A DNA stretch of 64,000 bases from Streptomyces avermitilis MA-4680 = NBRC 14893 (GCF_000009765.2 NC_003155.5:5084001-5148000); one strand, 5' to 3'; positions 8,525 through 18,771 are shown, counted from the stretch's first letter. Program-made: numbers and translations. Notes: generated from the letters alone by a model not told the origin.

Positions 8525-10970
8525 TTACTCGTGGGAGAACTCCTCCATCACCGTCGCCCCGAGCTCCCGGACGATCAGTTCGTGGCCCGAGAGGGCGGAC
8601 TCGTCGAGGTCGGGGTCGTCGTCCTCCCCCATGTCGTCCTCGGGGGCGATGTGCCGTGGCGGAGCGGGCGGTGGTGTGGATGCCGGGGCGGGCGCAGTCT
8701 GTCTGGCGGACGGGGCCGGAGCCACCGACGCGGCGGGGCCCGGCGCCGGTGGGGCGGACTGCTGCGGCGCGGGGCGCGGGGCGGCCGGAGCTCCGCCGTA
8801 CCCGCCGCCGAAGCCGGAGCCGCCGCCCGCGTTGAACCCGGCACCGCCGCCGCCGAACCCGGGGGCCGGAGCCCCCGCCCGCCGCTTGGGCCGAACCGCC
8901 CGACGGGTCGACGACCGCCTCGATCTTCCACTGCACGTTGAACTGCTCGGCCAGCGCCTGCCGCAGTACGTCCTCGCTGCCGCTGCTCGCGAAGTTGTCC
9001 CGCGCGCCCGCGTTGACGAAGCCGATCTGGAGCGTCGTGCCGTCGAAACCCGTGACCTGCGCGTTCTGGCTGAGCAGGATCCAGGTGAAGCGGCGCCGGT
9101 TCTTCACCGCCTCCAGGATGTTCGGCCAGAGCATGCGGGGGTCGGGCCCACCGGCAGCCGGGGCGTAGGCCGCGGCGGGAGCGGGCGCCGGGGCTGAGGG
9201 CGCCGGAGCGGAAGCCGGGGCAGGGCCGGAAGCGGGGGGAGCGGCAGAGGCAGCGGCGGCCGGAGTCTGCGGCTGTCCCCCGCCCGCGGGCGTGGCCGTC
9301 GGCCAGCCACCCGGACGCCGGCCGCTGCCCGCGGCGCTCGCGGTGGGCCAGGCTCCCGGTGCGGGCGCGGGCGCGGCGGCGGGAGCCTGCGGCTGGGTAT
9401 GAGGTTGTGGCTGTGCCGGTGGCTGGGGCTGGGGCTGCTCAGCGGTCGGCTGGGAAGCGGGCGGCGCAGCCTCCGCGGGCGCCTCCTGGACGGGCGCCGA
9501 AGCCGCGCCCGAGCCGGCCACCCCGGCGTCGACATCCCCGTACGCGGCCTCCGCACCCGGTACGCCCTGCCCGGCGGCAGGACCGCCCGCCCCACCGGGC
9601 CCGCCCCGCACCGCGGCCCGAGCCGCATCGACTCCGCCCCCCGGCGGCACCTGGGGGGCCTGCTGGGCGTAAGACCCCTGGGACATCTGAGGCATCTGCG
9701 GCACCTGAGGCGTCTGGGCCGGCTGAGACATCTGAGGCACCGAAGCCCCGCCGTGCGCGCCGGGCCCGGGCACGTACCCCATGGCCGGCCCCGCACCCCC
9801 GCCGGAGAAGTTGACGCCGCGCTCCAGCCGGTCCAGCCGGGCCATGAGCGAACGGTCGTCGCCGTACGCCGCCGGCAGCAGCACGCGCGCGCAGATGAGT
9901 TCGAGCTGGAGCCGGGGCGAAGTGGCGCCCCGCATCTCCGTCAGCCCCTCATTGACGAGGTCGGCGGCCCGGCTGAGTTCGGCGGCGCCGAAGACCCCGG
10001 CCTGGGCCTGCATCCGCTCCACGACATCGGCGGGAGCGTCGATGAGCCCCTTCTCGCCCGCGTCGGGCACGGCGGCCAGGATCACCAGGTCCCGCAGCCG
10101 CTCCAGCAGGTCGGCGACGAACCGCCGCGGATCGTTGCCCCCCTCGATGATCCGGTCCACGACCTCGAAGGCCGCGGCTCCGTCGCCCGACGCGAACGCC
10201 TCGACCACCGAGTCGAGCAGCGACCCGTCCGTGAACCCGAGGAGCGAGGTGGCCATGGCGTACGTCACACCGTCGGCGCCCGCTCCCGCGAGCAGCTGGT
10301 CCATGACGGACATGGAGTCACGTACGGAACCGCCGCCGGCGCGCACCACGAGCGGCAGCACCCCGTCCGCGACGGGGATGTTCTCCCGCCCGCACACGTC
10401 GCCGAGGTACTCCCGAAGGGTCCCGGGCGGCACGAGCCGGAAGGGATAGTGATGGGTCCGCGAACGGATGGTTCCGATGACCTTCTCGGGCTCGGTGGTC
10501 GCGAAGATGAACTTCAGATGCTCCGGCGGCTCCTCGACGACCTTGAGGAGCGCGTTGAAACCGGCCGACGTGACCATGTGGGCCTCGTCGATGATGTAGA
10601 TCTTGTACCGGCTGCCCGCCGGTCCGAAGAAGGCCTTTTCCCGCAGGTCACGCGCGTCGTCCACACCACCGTGCGAAGCGGCGTCGATCTCGATGACGTC
10701 GATCGATCCCGGCCCGTTCCTCGCGAGGTCCTGGCAGGACTGGCATGCGCCGCAGGGGGTGGGCGTGGGCCCCTGCTCGCAGTTCAGGCACCTGGCCAGG
10801 ATGCGTGCGCTGGTGGTCTTCCCGCATCCGCGCGGACCGCTGAACAGGTACGCGTGATTGACCCGGTTGTTCCGCAGCGCCTGCTGCAGCGGGTCGGTGA
10901 CATGCTCCTGCCCGATGACCTCGGCGAACGACTCCGGGCGATAGCGGCGGTACAGCGCGAGAGACGACAC
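8525..10970 (-). CDS. dnaX: DNA polymerase III subunit gamma/tau, interrupted by a 1-nt frameshift near its 3' end
   Basis: Clamp-loader ATPase. From the GTG at 10970 it reads SSLALYRRYRPESFAEVIGQ, then Walker A GPRGCGKT (45-52), the zinc cysteines CLNCEQGPTPTPCGACQSC, the DEAH-type IIDEAHM, and the SRC-like IGTIRSRTHHY. A long Ala/Pro/Gln linker leads to a C-terminal domain (WPNILEAVKNRRRFTWILLSQNAQV). Near 8840-8890 frame 0 turns into an Arg-rich nonsense tail running to 8430. The conserved ending (DLDESALSGHELIVRELGATV, stop 8525) is in the frame reached by skipping one nucleotide. The GGGGG run at 8861-8865 is the likeliest site. The longer start at 11075 is rejected because it runs through the SRP RNA. 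The gene is essential, so a sequencing indel or recoding is likelier than inactivation. Confidence 0.88.
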
Positions 10971-11062
10971 ACATACGAGGTTATAGGCGCCCACTGACAA
11001 CCAGGACCGCCCGAACGGCTCGCCCCCGCTCGCCTCCCCCACGCCCCTCCGGGAACGCAAGC

Positions 11063-11148
11063 GCCCCCCACGCACCCGCCAGAGCCAACCTACCCTTGCT
11101 GACTTCCGGCCCTGGGGGAGTTCAGTCAGATAGCGCCACGTGAGGGGC
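11063..11148 (-). ncRNA. ffs: Signal recognition particle RNA, small bacterial type
   Basis: On the minus strand the 5' end GCCCCTCACG pairs perfectly, counting one U-G pair, with the 3' end CGTGGGGGGC. The apical part contains CAGGGCCGGAAGTCAGCAAGG, the SRP domain IV signature with the GGAA loop and the asymmetric Ffh-binding loop. The 86-nt length fits Streptomyces. A -10-like TACTGT (11158-11163) lies just upstream. The position between dnaX and tRNA-Ser is the usual one. Confidence 0.9.
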
Positions 11149-11223
11149 TGCGCTCACAGTACCCGATCCGAGCGGGGGGAACGAGTTCGCGAGCACTCCT
11201 CAACGTCTTGTATTGTTTGCGGC

Positions 11224-11308
11224 GGAGGATTCGCCTAGAGGCCTAGGGCGCACGCTTGGAAAGCGTGTTGGGGGCAACCCCTCACGAGTTCGAATCTCGT
11301 ATCCTCCG
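11224..11308 (+). tRNA. tRNA-Ser (GGA anticodon)
   Basis: Acceptor GGAGGAT (11224-11230) pairs with ATCCTCC (11301-11307). The anticodon loop is CTTGGAAAG with GGA. There is a long class II variable arm (TTGGGGGCAACCCCTC) and a T-loop GTTCGAATC. CCA is encoded at 11309-11311. A -10-like TATTGT ends 7 nt before the 5' end. Confidence 0.96.
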
Positions 11309-11334
11309 CCAGTGCCTCACCGGGCACGATGTCG

Positions 11335-11364
11335 AAGGGCCCCGCTGCTTGCAGCGGGGCCCTT
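11335..11364 (+). terminator. tRNA-Ser terminator
   Basis: AAGGGCCCCGCTGC, a TT loop, and GCAGCGGGGCCCTT form a perfect 14-bp stem followed by CTTCGTTG. Confidence 0.85.
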
Positions 11365-11503
11365 CTTCGTTGTCCGTCCCGGTTTCCGTGTCGGTCGGCT
11401 CTTCGGTCGGCCTTCAGTCGGCTTGAGGCGGGCGGCGCCCACCGGGTCCCGGCTTGCCGCCGAAGTCGGTTCGGCCTCGCGCAGAGAGTGTTATGAAGGG
11501 TAC

Positions 11504-14305
11504 GTGAAGGTGCCTTTCGGGCGATATCGGACCCCGTTGCGTCCTCCGCCCACCGGACGCTCGCGTGATCGTCGCGCTTTCCTGCTCACCCCGCGCACTA
11601 CGGCCGGGCAGGTGTTCCTTCTTCAGGTCGTGATCGTGGTGCTGCTGGTCGTGGCCGCGGTGGCGGCCATGGTGCTCGAGGCGGCGCGTGAAGCCGTGCA
11701 GCAGGCGCAGCGGGATTCGGTCGTCGCGGCGCAGTCGTTCGCGAGTGCCCCCGGGATGGTCGAGGCCCTGCGCGGCCCGCACCCGACCGCGGTGCTGCAA
11801 CCGCGGGCCGAGGAGGCACGGAAGAAGGCGGGCGTGGATTTCGTCGTCGTCATGAACACCCGGGGGATCCGTTACACGTACCCCTACCCGCAGGAGATCG
11901 GGAAGAAGTTCGTCGGCACCATCGAACCGGCGCTGCACGGCCGTACCGTCGTCGAACAGGCCGGCGGCCCGCCCCTGCCGACCGGGGAGGGAACGGCTGT
12001 GCAGGCGGTGGTTCCGGTGACCGATGCGCGCGGCACGGTCGTCGGACTGGTGTCCGCCGGGATCACGGTCAAGAACGTGGCGAGGCTGTGGCTGCCGCAG
12101 TTGCCGATCGCTCTCGGCGCCGGCGCGGCCGCGGTGGCGCTGGCCGGGGCCGGGACGACGCTGGTGTCCCGGCGGCTGCTGCGGCAGACGCGCGGCCTGG
12201 CCCCGGCGGAGCTCGCGGGGATGTACGAGCACCACGACGCGGTCCTGCACGCGGTGCGGGAAGGCGTGCTGATCATCGACGCCGACGGGCGGCTGGTGCT
12301 GGCCAACGACGAGGCGAAGCGGTTGCTGGGCCTGCCCGGGGACGCGCGGGGGTCCCTGGTGCGGGAGCTGGGTCTGCCGGAGCAGATCACGCGCCTGCTC
12401 ACGTCACCGGAGGAGGTCACCGACGAGGTGCTTCTCGCCGAGGACCGGTTGCTGGCGGTGAACAAGCGGCCCACCTTCCCGGACGAGGGCCGGGGAGGCA
12501 GCGTGGTGACATTGCGCGACACCACGGAGCTGGCGACGGTCTCGGGGCGGGCCGAGGTGGCGCGGGAGCGGCTGAAGCTGCTGTACGAGGCCGGGGTGCG
12601 GATCGGGACGACGCTGGATGTGAGGTGTACGGCGCAGGAGCTGGCCGATGTGGCGGTGCCGCAGTTCGCCGGGGTCGTCACGGTGGATCTGCTGGATTCG
12701 GTGCTTCAGGGGTGGGAGCCGACGGCGGAGGGATGGCGGCGGCTGCGGCGCGCGGCGATCGGCGGCGAGCACGAGATGATGCCGATGTATCCGCTGGACG
12801 AAGTCATCACGTTCTCGCCGAAAACCCCGCAGATGCTGGCGCTGAACCAGGGGCAGGGCGTGCTGGAGGCGGACCTGCGGCAGGCGCGCGGCTGGCAGGA
12901 ACAGGATCCGGAGCGCGCCCGGGCCGTCCTGGAACGCGGGGTGCACTCGCTGGTGAGCGTGCCGCTGCGAGCGCGGAGCGTGTCGTTGGGCGTGGCGAAC
13001 TTCTACCGGACGGGGGACTCCCCGGCGTTCGAGCCGGAGGATCTGTCCTTCGCGGAGGAGCTGGCCGCGCGGGCCGCGGTGGCCATCGACAACGCCCGGC
13101 GGTTCACCCGGGAGCACGCGATGGCGGTGACGCTGCAACGCAGTCTGCTCCCCCGGGGGCAGCCGGAGCAGGACGCGCTGGAGGTGGCCTGGCGGTATCT
13201 GCCGGCGGAGGCGGGGGTCGGCGGGGACTGGTTCGACGTCATCCCGCTGCCGGGCGGACGAGTGGCGCTGGTGATGGGCGACGTCGTCGGTCACGGGCTG
13301 CACGCGGCGGCGACGATGGGCCGGCTGCGCACCGCGGTGCACAACTTCTCCACGCTGGACCTCCCCGTGGACGAGGTGCTCGGGAACCTGGACGACCTGG
13401 TCATACGCATGGACAACGAGGAGAGCGCCGACGACGCCGCACAGGCCCACGAGGGAGAGGGGGTGACGGGAGCGACCTGTCTGTACGCGATCTACGAGCC
13501 GGTGACGGGGGCGTGCACGGTGGCCCGTGCGGGACACCCCGACCCGATCGTCGTGCGCCCGGACGGGACCGTCACCTGCCCCGATGTGCCGGCCTCGGCC
13601 CCGCTCGGACTGGGCAGCCACCCCTTCGAAACCGCGGAGCTGCACCTGCCGGAAGGCTCACAACTGGTGCTGTACACCGACGGCCTGGTGAGGGACCGCA
13701 CCCGCGACCCCGATGTCGGGCTGGACGGGCTGCGCCTGGCGTTGAAGGGAGCCGGGGAGCGTACTCCGGGGGAGACGTGCCAGGCGGTGATCGACGCCCT
13801 GAAGCCGACGCACCCCTCCGACGACATCGCACTGCTGGTGGCGCGTACTCGGCTGTTCCCACCCTCACACGTGGCCGAATGGGACGTGCCGTCGGACCCG
13901 GCGGTGGTGCCCTCGGTGCGGGCACGGTGCAGGGAGAAACTGCGGGAGTGGGGGCTGGAGGAGTCCGAATTCACCACGGAACTGATCCTCAGCGAGCTGG
14001 TCACGAACGCGATTCGGTACGGATCTCCGCCGGTCACCGTAAGACTGCTGTACGGGCGCTGTCTGAGCTGCGAGGTGTCGGACGCCAGCAGCACCTCGCC
14101 ACGCCTGCGGCGGGCGGCGACCACGGACGAAGGCGGGCGGGGGCTGTTCCTCGTAGCGCAGTTCGCGGAGCGATGGGGAACGCGGTACACGCCCTACGGC
14201 AAGGTCATCTGGGCGGAACAGACCCTGCACGACAGCGCGTCCGCCGCTCCCGCCCACACACCCATCGACGTTCTCCTCGAGCAGTTCGGTGATCCCGCCA
14301 TGTGA
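11504..14305 (+). CDS. Multidomain sensor: sCache/PAS/GAF with SpoIIE-type phosphatase and HATPase domain
   Basis: About 933 residues from the GTG at 11504; a GTG two codons later is also possible. After one transmembrane segment (VFLLQVVIVVLLVVAAVAAMV) comes an extracellular cache-like domain with FVVVMNTRGIRYTYPYP. A second membrane segment, a PAS domain (VREGVLIIDADGRLVLAN) and a GAF domain follow. Next is a PP2C/SpoIIE phosphatase (GGDWFDVIPLPGGRVALVMGDVVGHG; DDIALLVAR). The C-terminus is an RsbW-like HATPase_c_2 (LILSELVTNAIRYG; DEGGRGLFLVAQ). Such proteins usually act on anti-sigma-factor antagonists in partner-switching circuits; the partner here is unknown. The open frame extends upstream into tRNA-Ser and is not coding there. 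Confidence 0.88.
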   Translation: MKVPFGRYRTPLRPPPTGRSRDRRAFLLTPRTTAGQVFLLQVVIVVLLVVAAVAAMVLEAAREAVQQAQRDSVVAAQSFASAPGMVEALRGPHPTAVLQPRAEEARKKAGVDFVVVMNTRGIRYTYPYPQEIGKKFVGTIEPALHGRTVVEQAGGPPLPTGEGTAVQAVVPVTDARGTVVGLVSAGITVKNVARLWLPQLPIALGAGAAAVALAGAGTTLVSRRLLRQTRGLAPAELAGMYEHHDAVLHAVREGVLIIDADGRLVLANDEAKRLLGLPGDARGSLVRELGLPEQITRLLTSPEEVTDEVLLAEDRLLAVNKRPTFPDEGRGGSVVTLRDTTELATVSGRAEVARERLKLLYEAGVRIGTTLDVRCTAQELADVAVPQFAGVVTVDLLDSVLQGWEPTAEGWRRLRRAAIGGEHEMMPMYPLDEVITFSPKTPQMLALNQGQGVLEADLRQARGWQEQDPERARAVLERGVHSLVSVPLRARSVSLGVANFYRTGDSPAFEPEDLSFAEELAARAAVAIDNARRFTREHAMAVTLQRSLLPRGQPEQDALEVAWRYLPAEAGVGGDWFDVIPLPGGRVALVMGDVVGHGLHAAATMGRLRTAVHNFSTLDLPVDEVLGNLDDLVIRMDNEESADDAAQAHEGEGVTGATCLYAIYEPVTGACTVARAGHPDPIVVRPDGTVTCPDVPASAPLGLGSHPFETAELHLPEGSQLVLYTDGLVRDRTRDPDVGLDGLRLALKGAGERTPGETCQAVIDALKPTHPSDDIALLVARTRLFPPSHVAEWDVPSDPAVVPSVRARCREKLREWGLEESEFTTELILSELVTNAIRYGSPPVTVRLLYGRCLSCEVSDASSTSPRLRRAATTDEGGRGLFLVAQFAERWGTRYTPYGKVIWAEQTLHDSASAAPAHTPIDVLLEQFGDPAM

Positions 14306-14365
14306 GCCGGTGAGCCCGTGAGCCTGTGAGCCGGTGAGCCCGTGAGCCCGTGAGCCCGTGAGCCA
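14302..14365 (+). repeat. 8-bp tandem repeat, 8 copies
   Basis: Eight contiguous units of GTGAGCCN begin on the stop codon of the SpoIIE-type gene. The last base varies (G, C, T, G, C, C, C, A). Copy number is probably unstable. Confidence 0.92.
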
Positions 14366-14500
14366 GGGCAGTGCGCTCGCGGGAGGGGGCAGCGGCTTAT
14401 AGCCCATCCGAGCGGGTCATACGGGGACATAGATCACCATATGAATGTCTTACTGGCATAGTGCGGCCATGAAGACCCTTGCTGCCCGCCGGTTCCTCCG

Positions 14501-16099
14501 GTGAAGGCGTCGTTCACGCGGTCCCCGCGGGAATCGGCCGGGCGGGGGCGCCCCCGCCGTGGCCGCCGTACCCGCCGCACGGCTCTCGCTCTCGGTCTCG
14601 CCCTCGCCGGTGCCGTCGGGATCACCGGTGCCGCCGTCCTCGTCGGCGCCCTCCCCTACGGGGGCCACCGCTCCCCGGCCCACCCCGGCACCCACGCCCC
14701 GGGCGCCTCCGCCGCCTCGTCCGGCGCGGCCCCGTCCCCCGGCGCGCCGGGCATCGGCGACCCGCTCCTGCCGCTCGACGGCAACGGCGGCTACACGGTC
14801 GGCCACTACACGCTCGCCTTCGACTGGCGGACACCGAGGACGCCCTTCGAGGCCGCCACCACCATCAGCGCCACCGCCACCCAGGCCCTGTCCCGCTTCG
14901 ACCTCGACTTCGCGGGCAACACGCTGCACACGGTCACCGTCGACGGCGCGCCGGCGACCGCCGTACGCGACGGTGACGAGCTCGTCGTCACTCCCGCGAA
15001 GCCGATCCCCCACGGGAGCGCTTTCACCGTGCGGGTCGCCTATACCGCCGACCCGACGCAGCGACGGCACCGCAGCGACGCGATCGCACACTACGGATGG
15101 GTGCCCACGCCCGACGGCACCGTGCTCTATCCACAGCCCAACGGCGCCAAGATGATCTTCCCGGCGAACGACCACCCGAGCCTGCGGGCGCCGGTCACCT
15201 TCCGCATCACCACCCCGGCGGACCTCAGCGCGGTGGCCAACGGCCGGCTCGTCGAGCGCGTCCGGCGACCCGACGGACGGGTCCGCTGGACGTACGACTC
15301 CGAGCAGCCGCTCGCGGCGCAGCTGGTCCAGGTGGCGATCGGGAAGTTCGCGTTCGCCGAAAGCACCGGTCCGCACGGGCTGCCGGTCCGGGACGTGGTC
15401 CCGGACGGCCTGGTCACCGACACCGAGGCGTACCGTTCGCTCACCCCCGGGCACCTGGCCTGGCTGGAACGGCGGCTCGGCCCGTACCCGTTCAGCCGCT
15501 ACGGCGTGCTGGTCGGGGACACCGACCTGCCGGTGGCGCTGGAGACGCAGTCGCTGTCCCTCGTGCCGAGGGCCGACCTGCTGGGTGCCCGGGTCGGCGC
15601 CGAGCGCAACCTGGTGCACGAGCTGACCCACCACTGGACCGGCGACAGCGTAGCCATCCGGCGGTGGTCCGACCTGTGGCTGAGCGAGGGGCACGCCAGC
15701 TTCTACGAGCGTCTCTACTCCGACACGCACGGCGGTGACAGCTTCGAGGGGGCGATGCGGGCGGCGTACGAGCAGCACGACCAGTGGCGTCACGACGACG
15801 GGGCACCCGCCGAACCCAGCGCCGAGCCGGCCCTGTTCAAGCAGATGCGGTACGACGGCTCGGCGCTGGTGCTCTACGCCCTGAGGGAGAAGGTCGGTGA
15901 GGAGACCTTCGACAGGATCGAGCGGGCCTGGGTGACGAAGTACCGGGGCCGGGCCGTCGGCACGCGGGATTTCGTCGCGCTCGCGTCCGAGGTCGCCGGC
16001 GAGGACCTGAACGCGTTCCTGACCCCGTGGCTGTACGGGGCGCACACCCCGCCCATGCCGGGGCACCCCGACTGGCAGGTGGACCCGGTCCAGGACTGA
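14501..16099 (+). CDS. Secreted M1-family zinc metallopeptidase
   Basis: A 532-residue exported aminopeptidase-like enzyme. A long Arg-rich n-region (RGRPRRGRRTRRT) and a hydrophobic core (ALALGLALAGAVGITGAAVLVGAL) form a signal peptide or anchor. The M1 N-domain and the exopeptidase-type segment VALETQSLSLV replace the canonical GAMEN. The zinc site is HELTH (373-377) with the third ligand Glu396 18 residues later (WLSEG). The GTG at 14501 overlaps the stop of an 11-codon frame (14469-14504, starting MKTLAARRF), which might be a leader peptide. Otherwise monocistronic. Confidence 0.88.
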   Translation: MKASFTRSPRESAGRGRPRRGRRTRRTALALGLALAGAVGITGAAVLVGALPYGGHRSPAHPGTHAPGASAASSGAAPSPGAPGIGDPLLPLDGNGGYTVGHYTLAFDWRTPRTPFEAATTISATATQALSRFDLDFAGNTLHTVTVDGAPATAVRDGDELVVTPAKPIPHGSAFTVRVAYTADPTQRRHRSDAIAHYGWVPTPDGTVLYPQPNGAKMIFPANDHPSLRAPVTFRITTPADLSAVANGRLVERVRRPDGRVRWTYDSEQPLAAQLVQVAIGKFAFAESTGPHGLPVRDVVPDGLVTDTEAYRSLTPGHLAWLERRLGPYPFSRYGVLVGDTDLPVALETQSLSLVPRADLLGARVGAERNLVHELTHHWTGDSVAIRRWSDLWLSEGHASFYERLYSDTHGGDSFEGAMRAAYEQHDQWRHDDGAPAEPSAEPALFKQMRYDGSALVLYALREKVGEETFDRIERAWVTKYRGRAVGTRDFVALASEVAGEDLNAFLTPWLYGAHTPPMPGHPDWQVDPVQD

Positions 16100-16191
16100 C
16101 CGTCCCTGACCGTCACACCGCCGGTGCCGGACCGCGGCGCGTCGCGCGGGACGGAAACTCGCGCCGGCCTCTCCCCGCCGGAGGGGCCGTG

Positions 16192-16270
16192 CTGCCGCCG
16201 ACCGGGCCGCAGGGCTCGTACTGCCGCCGACCGGGCCGCCAGGGCTCGTACTGCCGCCGACCGGGTGGCC
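16192..16270. repeat. 29/30-bp tandem repeat, ~2.7 copies
   Basis: Units beginning CTGCCGCCGACCGGG start at 16192, 16221 and 16251; the first two end in GGGCTCGTA. They lie in the 304-bp gap between the M1 peptidase and the amidase gene. I see nothing else in that gap apart from the SD of the latter. Confidence 0.88.
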
Positions 16271-16403
16271 TGTGCCGGGCCGCTGGTCCACGCCGGTGAC
16301 CCTTGGCGCGACAGCGCGTGTCGGGCACGGAAACGTACAAGGGGTGGTGCAAAGGGCAACTCCGTTGTCCTGGTCGCGACGAACCTGGTTGGAGACCCTT
16401 TTG

Positions 16404-18419
16404 ATGAGAAGACGTCTCGCCCCCCGTGTCGCCGGTGCCGTCCGCAGGCGCCGCCGGACCGTCCGCGTGACCGCTTCGGCGGCGCTCCTGGTGCCGCTGC
16501 TGGCCGGCCCGTCGGCCTGCGTCGGCGGCACGACGCCCGACCGGCACCTGCAGAACGACTTCACCGACGCCGCGGACGACTACCACGTGCCGTTGAGCGT
16601 GCTCATGGGCGTGTCCTACCTTCAGTCGAGATGGGACTCCCGGCCGGGCGCCCCGAGCGTCGTCGGCGGCTACGGGCCGATGCACCTGGTGGACACCCAC
16701 CAGGACCGGACCCCGTCCCCGTCGGCGCCGCGGCGCGGGAGTGCCCAGCCACCCGCGGTGGCGGCGGGGCCGTCGGCCGCGCAGGGGGCGACCTCCTCGG
16801 GCAGCCCCTCCGCGCAGCCGGCGGCGGACCTGCGACGGGCCGCCCGCCTGATCGGGGCCCCGGCGGGGCAGTTGCGGACGGACGCCGCCGCCAACGTGCG
16901 CGGAGGCGCGGCGCTCCTGGCGGCGACGCAACGACAGCTCGGCAAGCCGCTCAGCGCCGACCCGGCGGACTGGTGGGAGGCGGTGGCGCGCTTCTCGGGC
17001 ACGGGCGACACCGCGGCGGCGGCGACGTACGCGAACGACGTCTTCTCGGTGATCCGCCGGGGCGCGAACCGCACCACCGTCGAGGGACAGCACCTCACCC
17101 TCCCCGCCAGCCCGGGCGTGCGCCCCCACACCCCGCGCCCGCAGGGCGCACAGCGGCCGAAGGAGGTCGAGTGCCCCGCGGAGCTGTCCTGCGACTGGCT
17201 CAGCGCGCCGTACGTCGAGATGGACGACGGCCAGTACGGCAATCACGACCTGGCCGACCGGCCCAGGGACCAGAAGATCGAGTACATCGTCATCCATGAC
17301 ACCGAGGCGATCCTGCCGTCCATGCTCAGGACCGTGCAGTATCCGACGGAGGCGTCGTGGCACTACTCGATCCGCTCCAGTGACGGGCACATCACCCAGC
17401 ACGTCAGGACCAAGGACGTGGCCTGGCACTCCGGGAACCAGTTCGTGAACGCCCGCTCGATCGGCATCGAGCACGAGGGATTCCTCACGCAGCCCGACGC
17501 CTGGTACTCGGAGCAGATGTACCGGTCCTCGGCCCGCCTGGTGCGTTACCTGGCGAAGAAGTACGGCATCCCGCTCGACCGGCAGCACATCTTCGGCCAC
17601 GACAATGTGCCGGCCCCGACCGCCTCGAGCATCCCCGACATGCACGACGACCCCGGCCCCTTCTGGGACTGGCGGCACTACTTCGACCTCCTCGGCGCGC
17701 CCCTGCGTGCCACGGCCGGACCGGACAGCGACGTGGTGACGGTGCTGCCGGACTTCGCCACCCACAAGCCGCTGTTCACGGGGTGCGGCAAGAGCGGTGA
17801 ACCGTGTGCGCAGCACGGCTCCAGCGCCGTCCGCCTCCACACCGAGCCGGACGAGGACGCCCCGCTGATCCAGGACCCGGGCCGGCGCCCGGACGGCGAC
17901 GACTCCACGGAGGACGTCAACGACCTGGGGTCGCGGGCCTCCGCCGGCCAGACCTACGCGGTCGCCGGGCGCGGCGGCGACTGGACGGCGATCTGGTACC
18001 TGGGCCGCAAAGCGTGGTTCAGGAACCCGAAGGAACATCCGACGGCCGTCGGTGCGAGCGGCCGGACGGTGACTCCGAAGGACGGCCTGAGCGAGATCCC
18101 GGTGTACGGGCGGGCCCTCCCGGAGGAGGACGCCTACCCGGAGGGGGTGCCGGAGCAGCCCGAGTCGCCGCTTCCGTACAGCCTCCTCGCGGGCCAGCGG
18201 TACGTGACACAGTCCCGCGACGTCGGTTCCTACATCGACAGGTCGTCCTTCAGCGACACACCGGACCTGGTGGTGAAGGGCCGGGAGGAGTACTACGAGA
18301 TCCAGTTCGGCCACCGGCTCGCCTACGTCCGGGCGAGCGACGTGGACGTGGACGAGGTGAGCGCACCGGCCACGGCACAACCGCCGTCAGGAGAGGGGGC
18401 GCGCCGGCCCCGGCGGTGA
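16404..18419 (+). CDS. Secreted N-acetylmuramoyl-L-alanine amidase (Amidase_2)
   Basis: A 671-residue exported cell-wall hydrolase. The ATG at 16404 has GGAG 9 nt upstream. The Arg-rich n-region and core VTASAALLVPLLAGPSAC form a signal peptide; the Cys lacks a good lipobox. An N-terminal all-alpha domain (LQNDFTDAADDYHVPLSVLMGVSYLQSRWDS) resembles lytic transglycosylases. Residues ~290-430 are an Amidase_2/PGRP fold (YIVIHDTE, WHYSIRSSDGHITQHV, AWHSGN, SIGIEHEGF, HIFGHDNV). The C-terminal third probably contains SH3-like wall-binding modules. Typical of Streptomyces cell-wall remodelling enzymes. Confidence 0.85.
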   Translation: MRRRLAPRVAGAVRRRRRTVRVTASAALLVPLLAGPSACVGGTTPDRHLQNDFTDAADDYHVPLSVLMGVSYLQSRWDSRPGAPSVVGGYGPMHLVDTHQDRTPSPSAPRRGSAQPPAVAAGPSAAQGATSSGSPSAQPAADLRRAARLIGAPAGQLRTDAAANVRGGAALLAATQRQLGKPLSADPADWWEAVARFSGTGDTAAAATYANDVFSVIRRGANRTTVEGQHLTLPASPGVRPHTPRPQGAQRPKEVECPAELSCDWLSAPYVEMDDGQYGNHDLADRPRDQKIEYIVIHDTEAILPSMLRTVQYPTEASWHYSIRSSDGHITQHVRTKDVAWHSGNQFVNARSIGIEHEGFLTQPDAWYSEQMYRSSARLVRYLAKKYGIPLDRQHIFGHDNVPAPTASSIPDMHDDPGPFWDWRHYFDLLGAPLRATAGPDSDVVTVLPDFATHKPLFTGCGKSGEPCAQHGSSAVRLHTEPDEDAPLIQDPGRRPDGDDSTEDVNDLGSRASAGQTYAVAGRGGDWTAIWYLGRKAWFRNPKEHPTAVGASGRTVTPKDGLSEIPVYGRALPEEDAYPEGVPEQPESPLPYSLLAGQRYVTQSRDVGSYIDRSSFSDTPDLVVKGREEYYEIQFGHRLAYVRASDVDVDEVSAPATAQPPSGEGARRPRR

Positions 18420-18721
18420 CGGGCAGGGCGTGCCGGCGACGCGGCCGTCGCTCATCCTTTTTGCGGAAACACCGCGTTCCCGGCCGACCCATATCTGTGG
18501 CCGCGGTGAGAGAAATCGACGCAACGCGCTGTGAGAATTTCTTACGCGACAGGCGGAGGGAAAATATCTGCCACACACAACCGACCGTGCCGTGCTACTG
18601 TCGATCTCAGTTGCAGTTGTGGTTCCCAAAAACTTCAAGTGTCCTCATCGGCCTTCCGGGCCGAGGAGAGCACTTCTGTATTTCCGGTCATTCTCCGGGT
18701 GGGGCAATCATCGCAGTGACG

Positions 18722-18746
18722 CGGAGTCCGCACAGTGCGAACTCCG
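18722..18746 (+). promoter_or_regulatory. Leader hairpin upstream of the cold-shock gene
   Basis: CGGAGT and ACTCCG (with inner CGCA/TGCG) form a stem-loop that ends 11 nt before the SD GAAGGAG of the cold-shock gene, leaving the SD free. It lies in a 352-bp, relatively AT-rich non-coding stretch (18420-18771) that probably holds the promoter and long 5' leader usual for csp genes. Confidence 0.45.
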
Positions 18747-18771
18747 GGAAATGCCCCGAAGGAGATTCAAC

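Noticed and set aside
10971..11075. Upstream start giving dnaX 35 extra codons
   Set aside because: The extension overlaps the SRP RNA, is Arg/Gly nonsense, and the family start is SLALYRRYRPE at 10970.
14469..14504. 11-codon ORF before the M1 peptidase as an independent gene
   Set aside because: Too short to judge; kept only as a possible leader in the peptidase entry.
18722..18746. Riboswitch in the cold-shock leader
   Set aside because: Only a simple stem-loop is visible, without conserved aptamer motifs.
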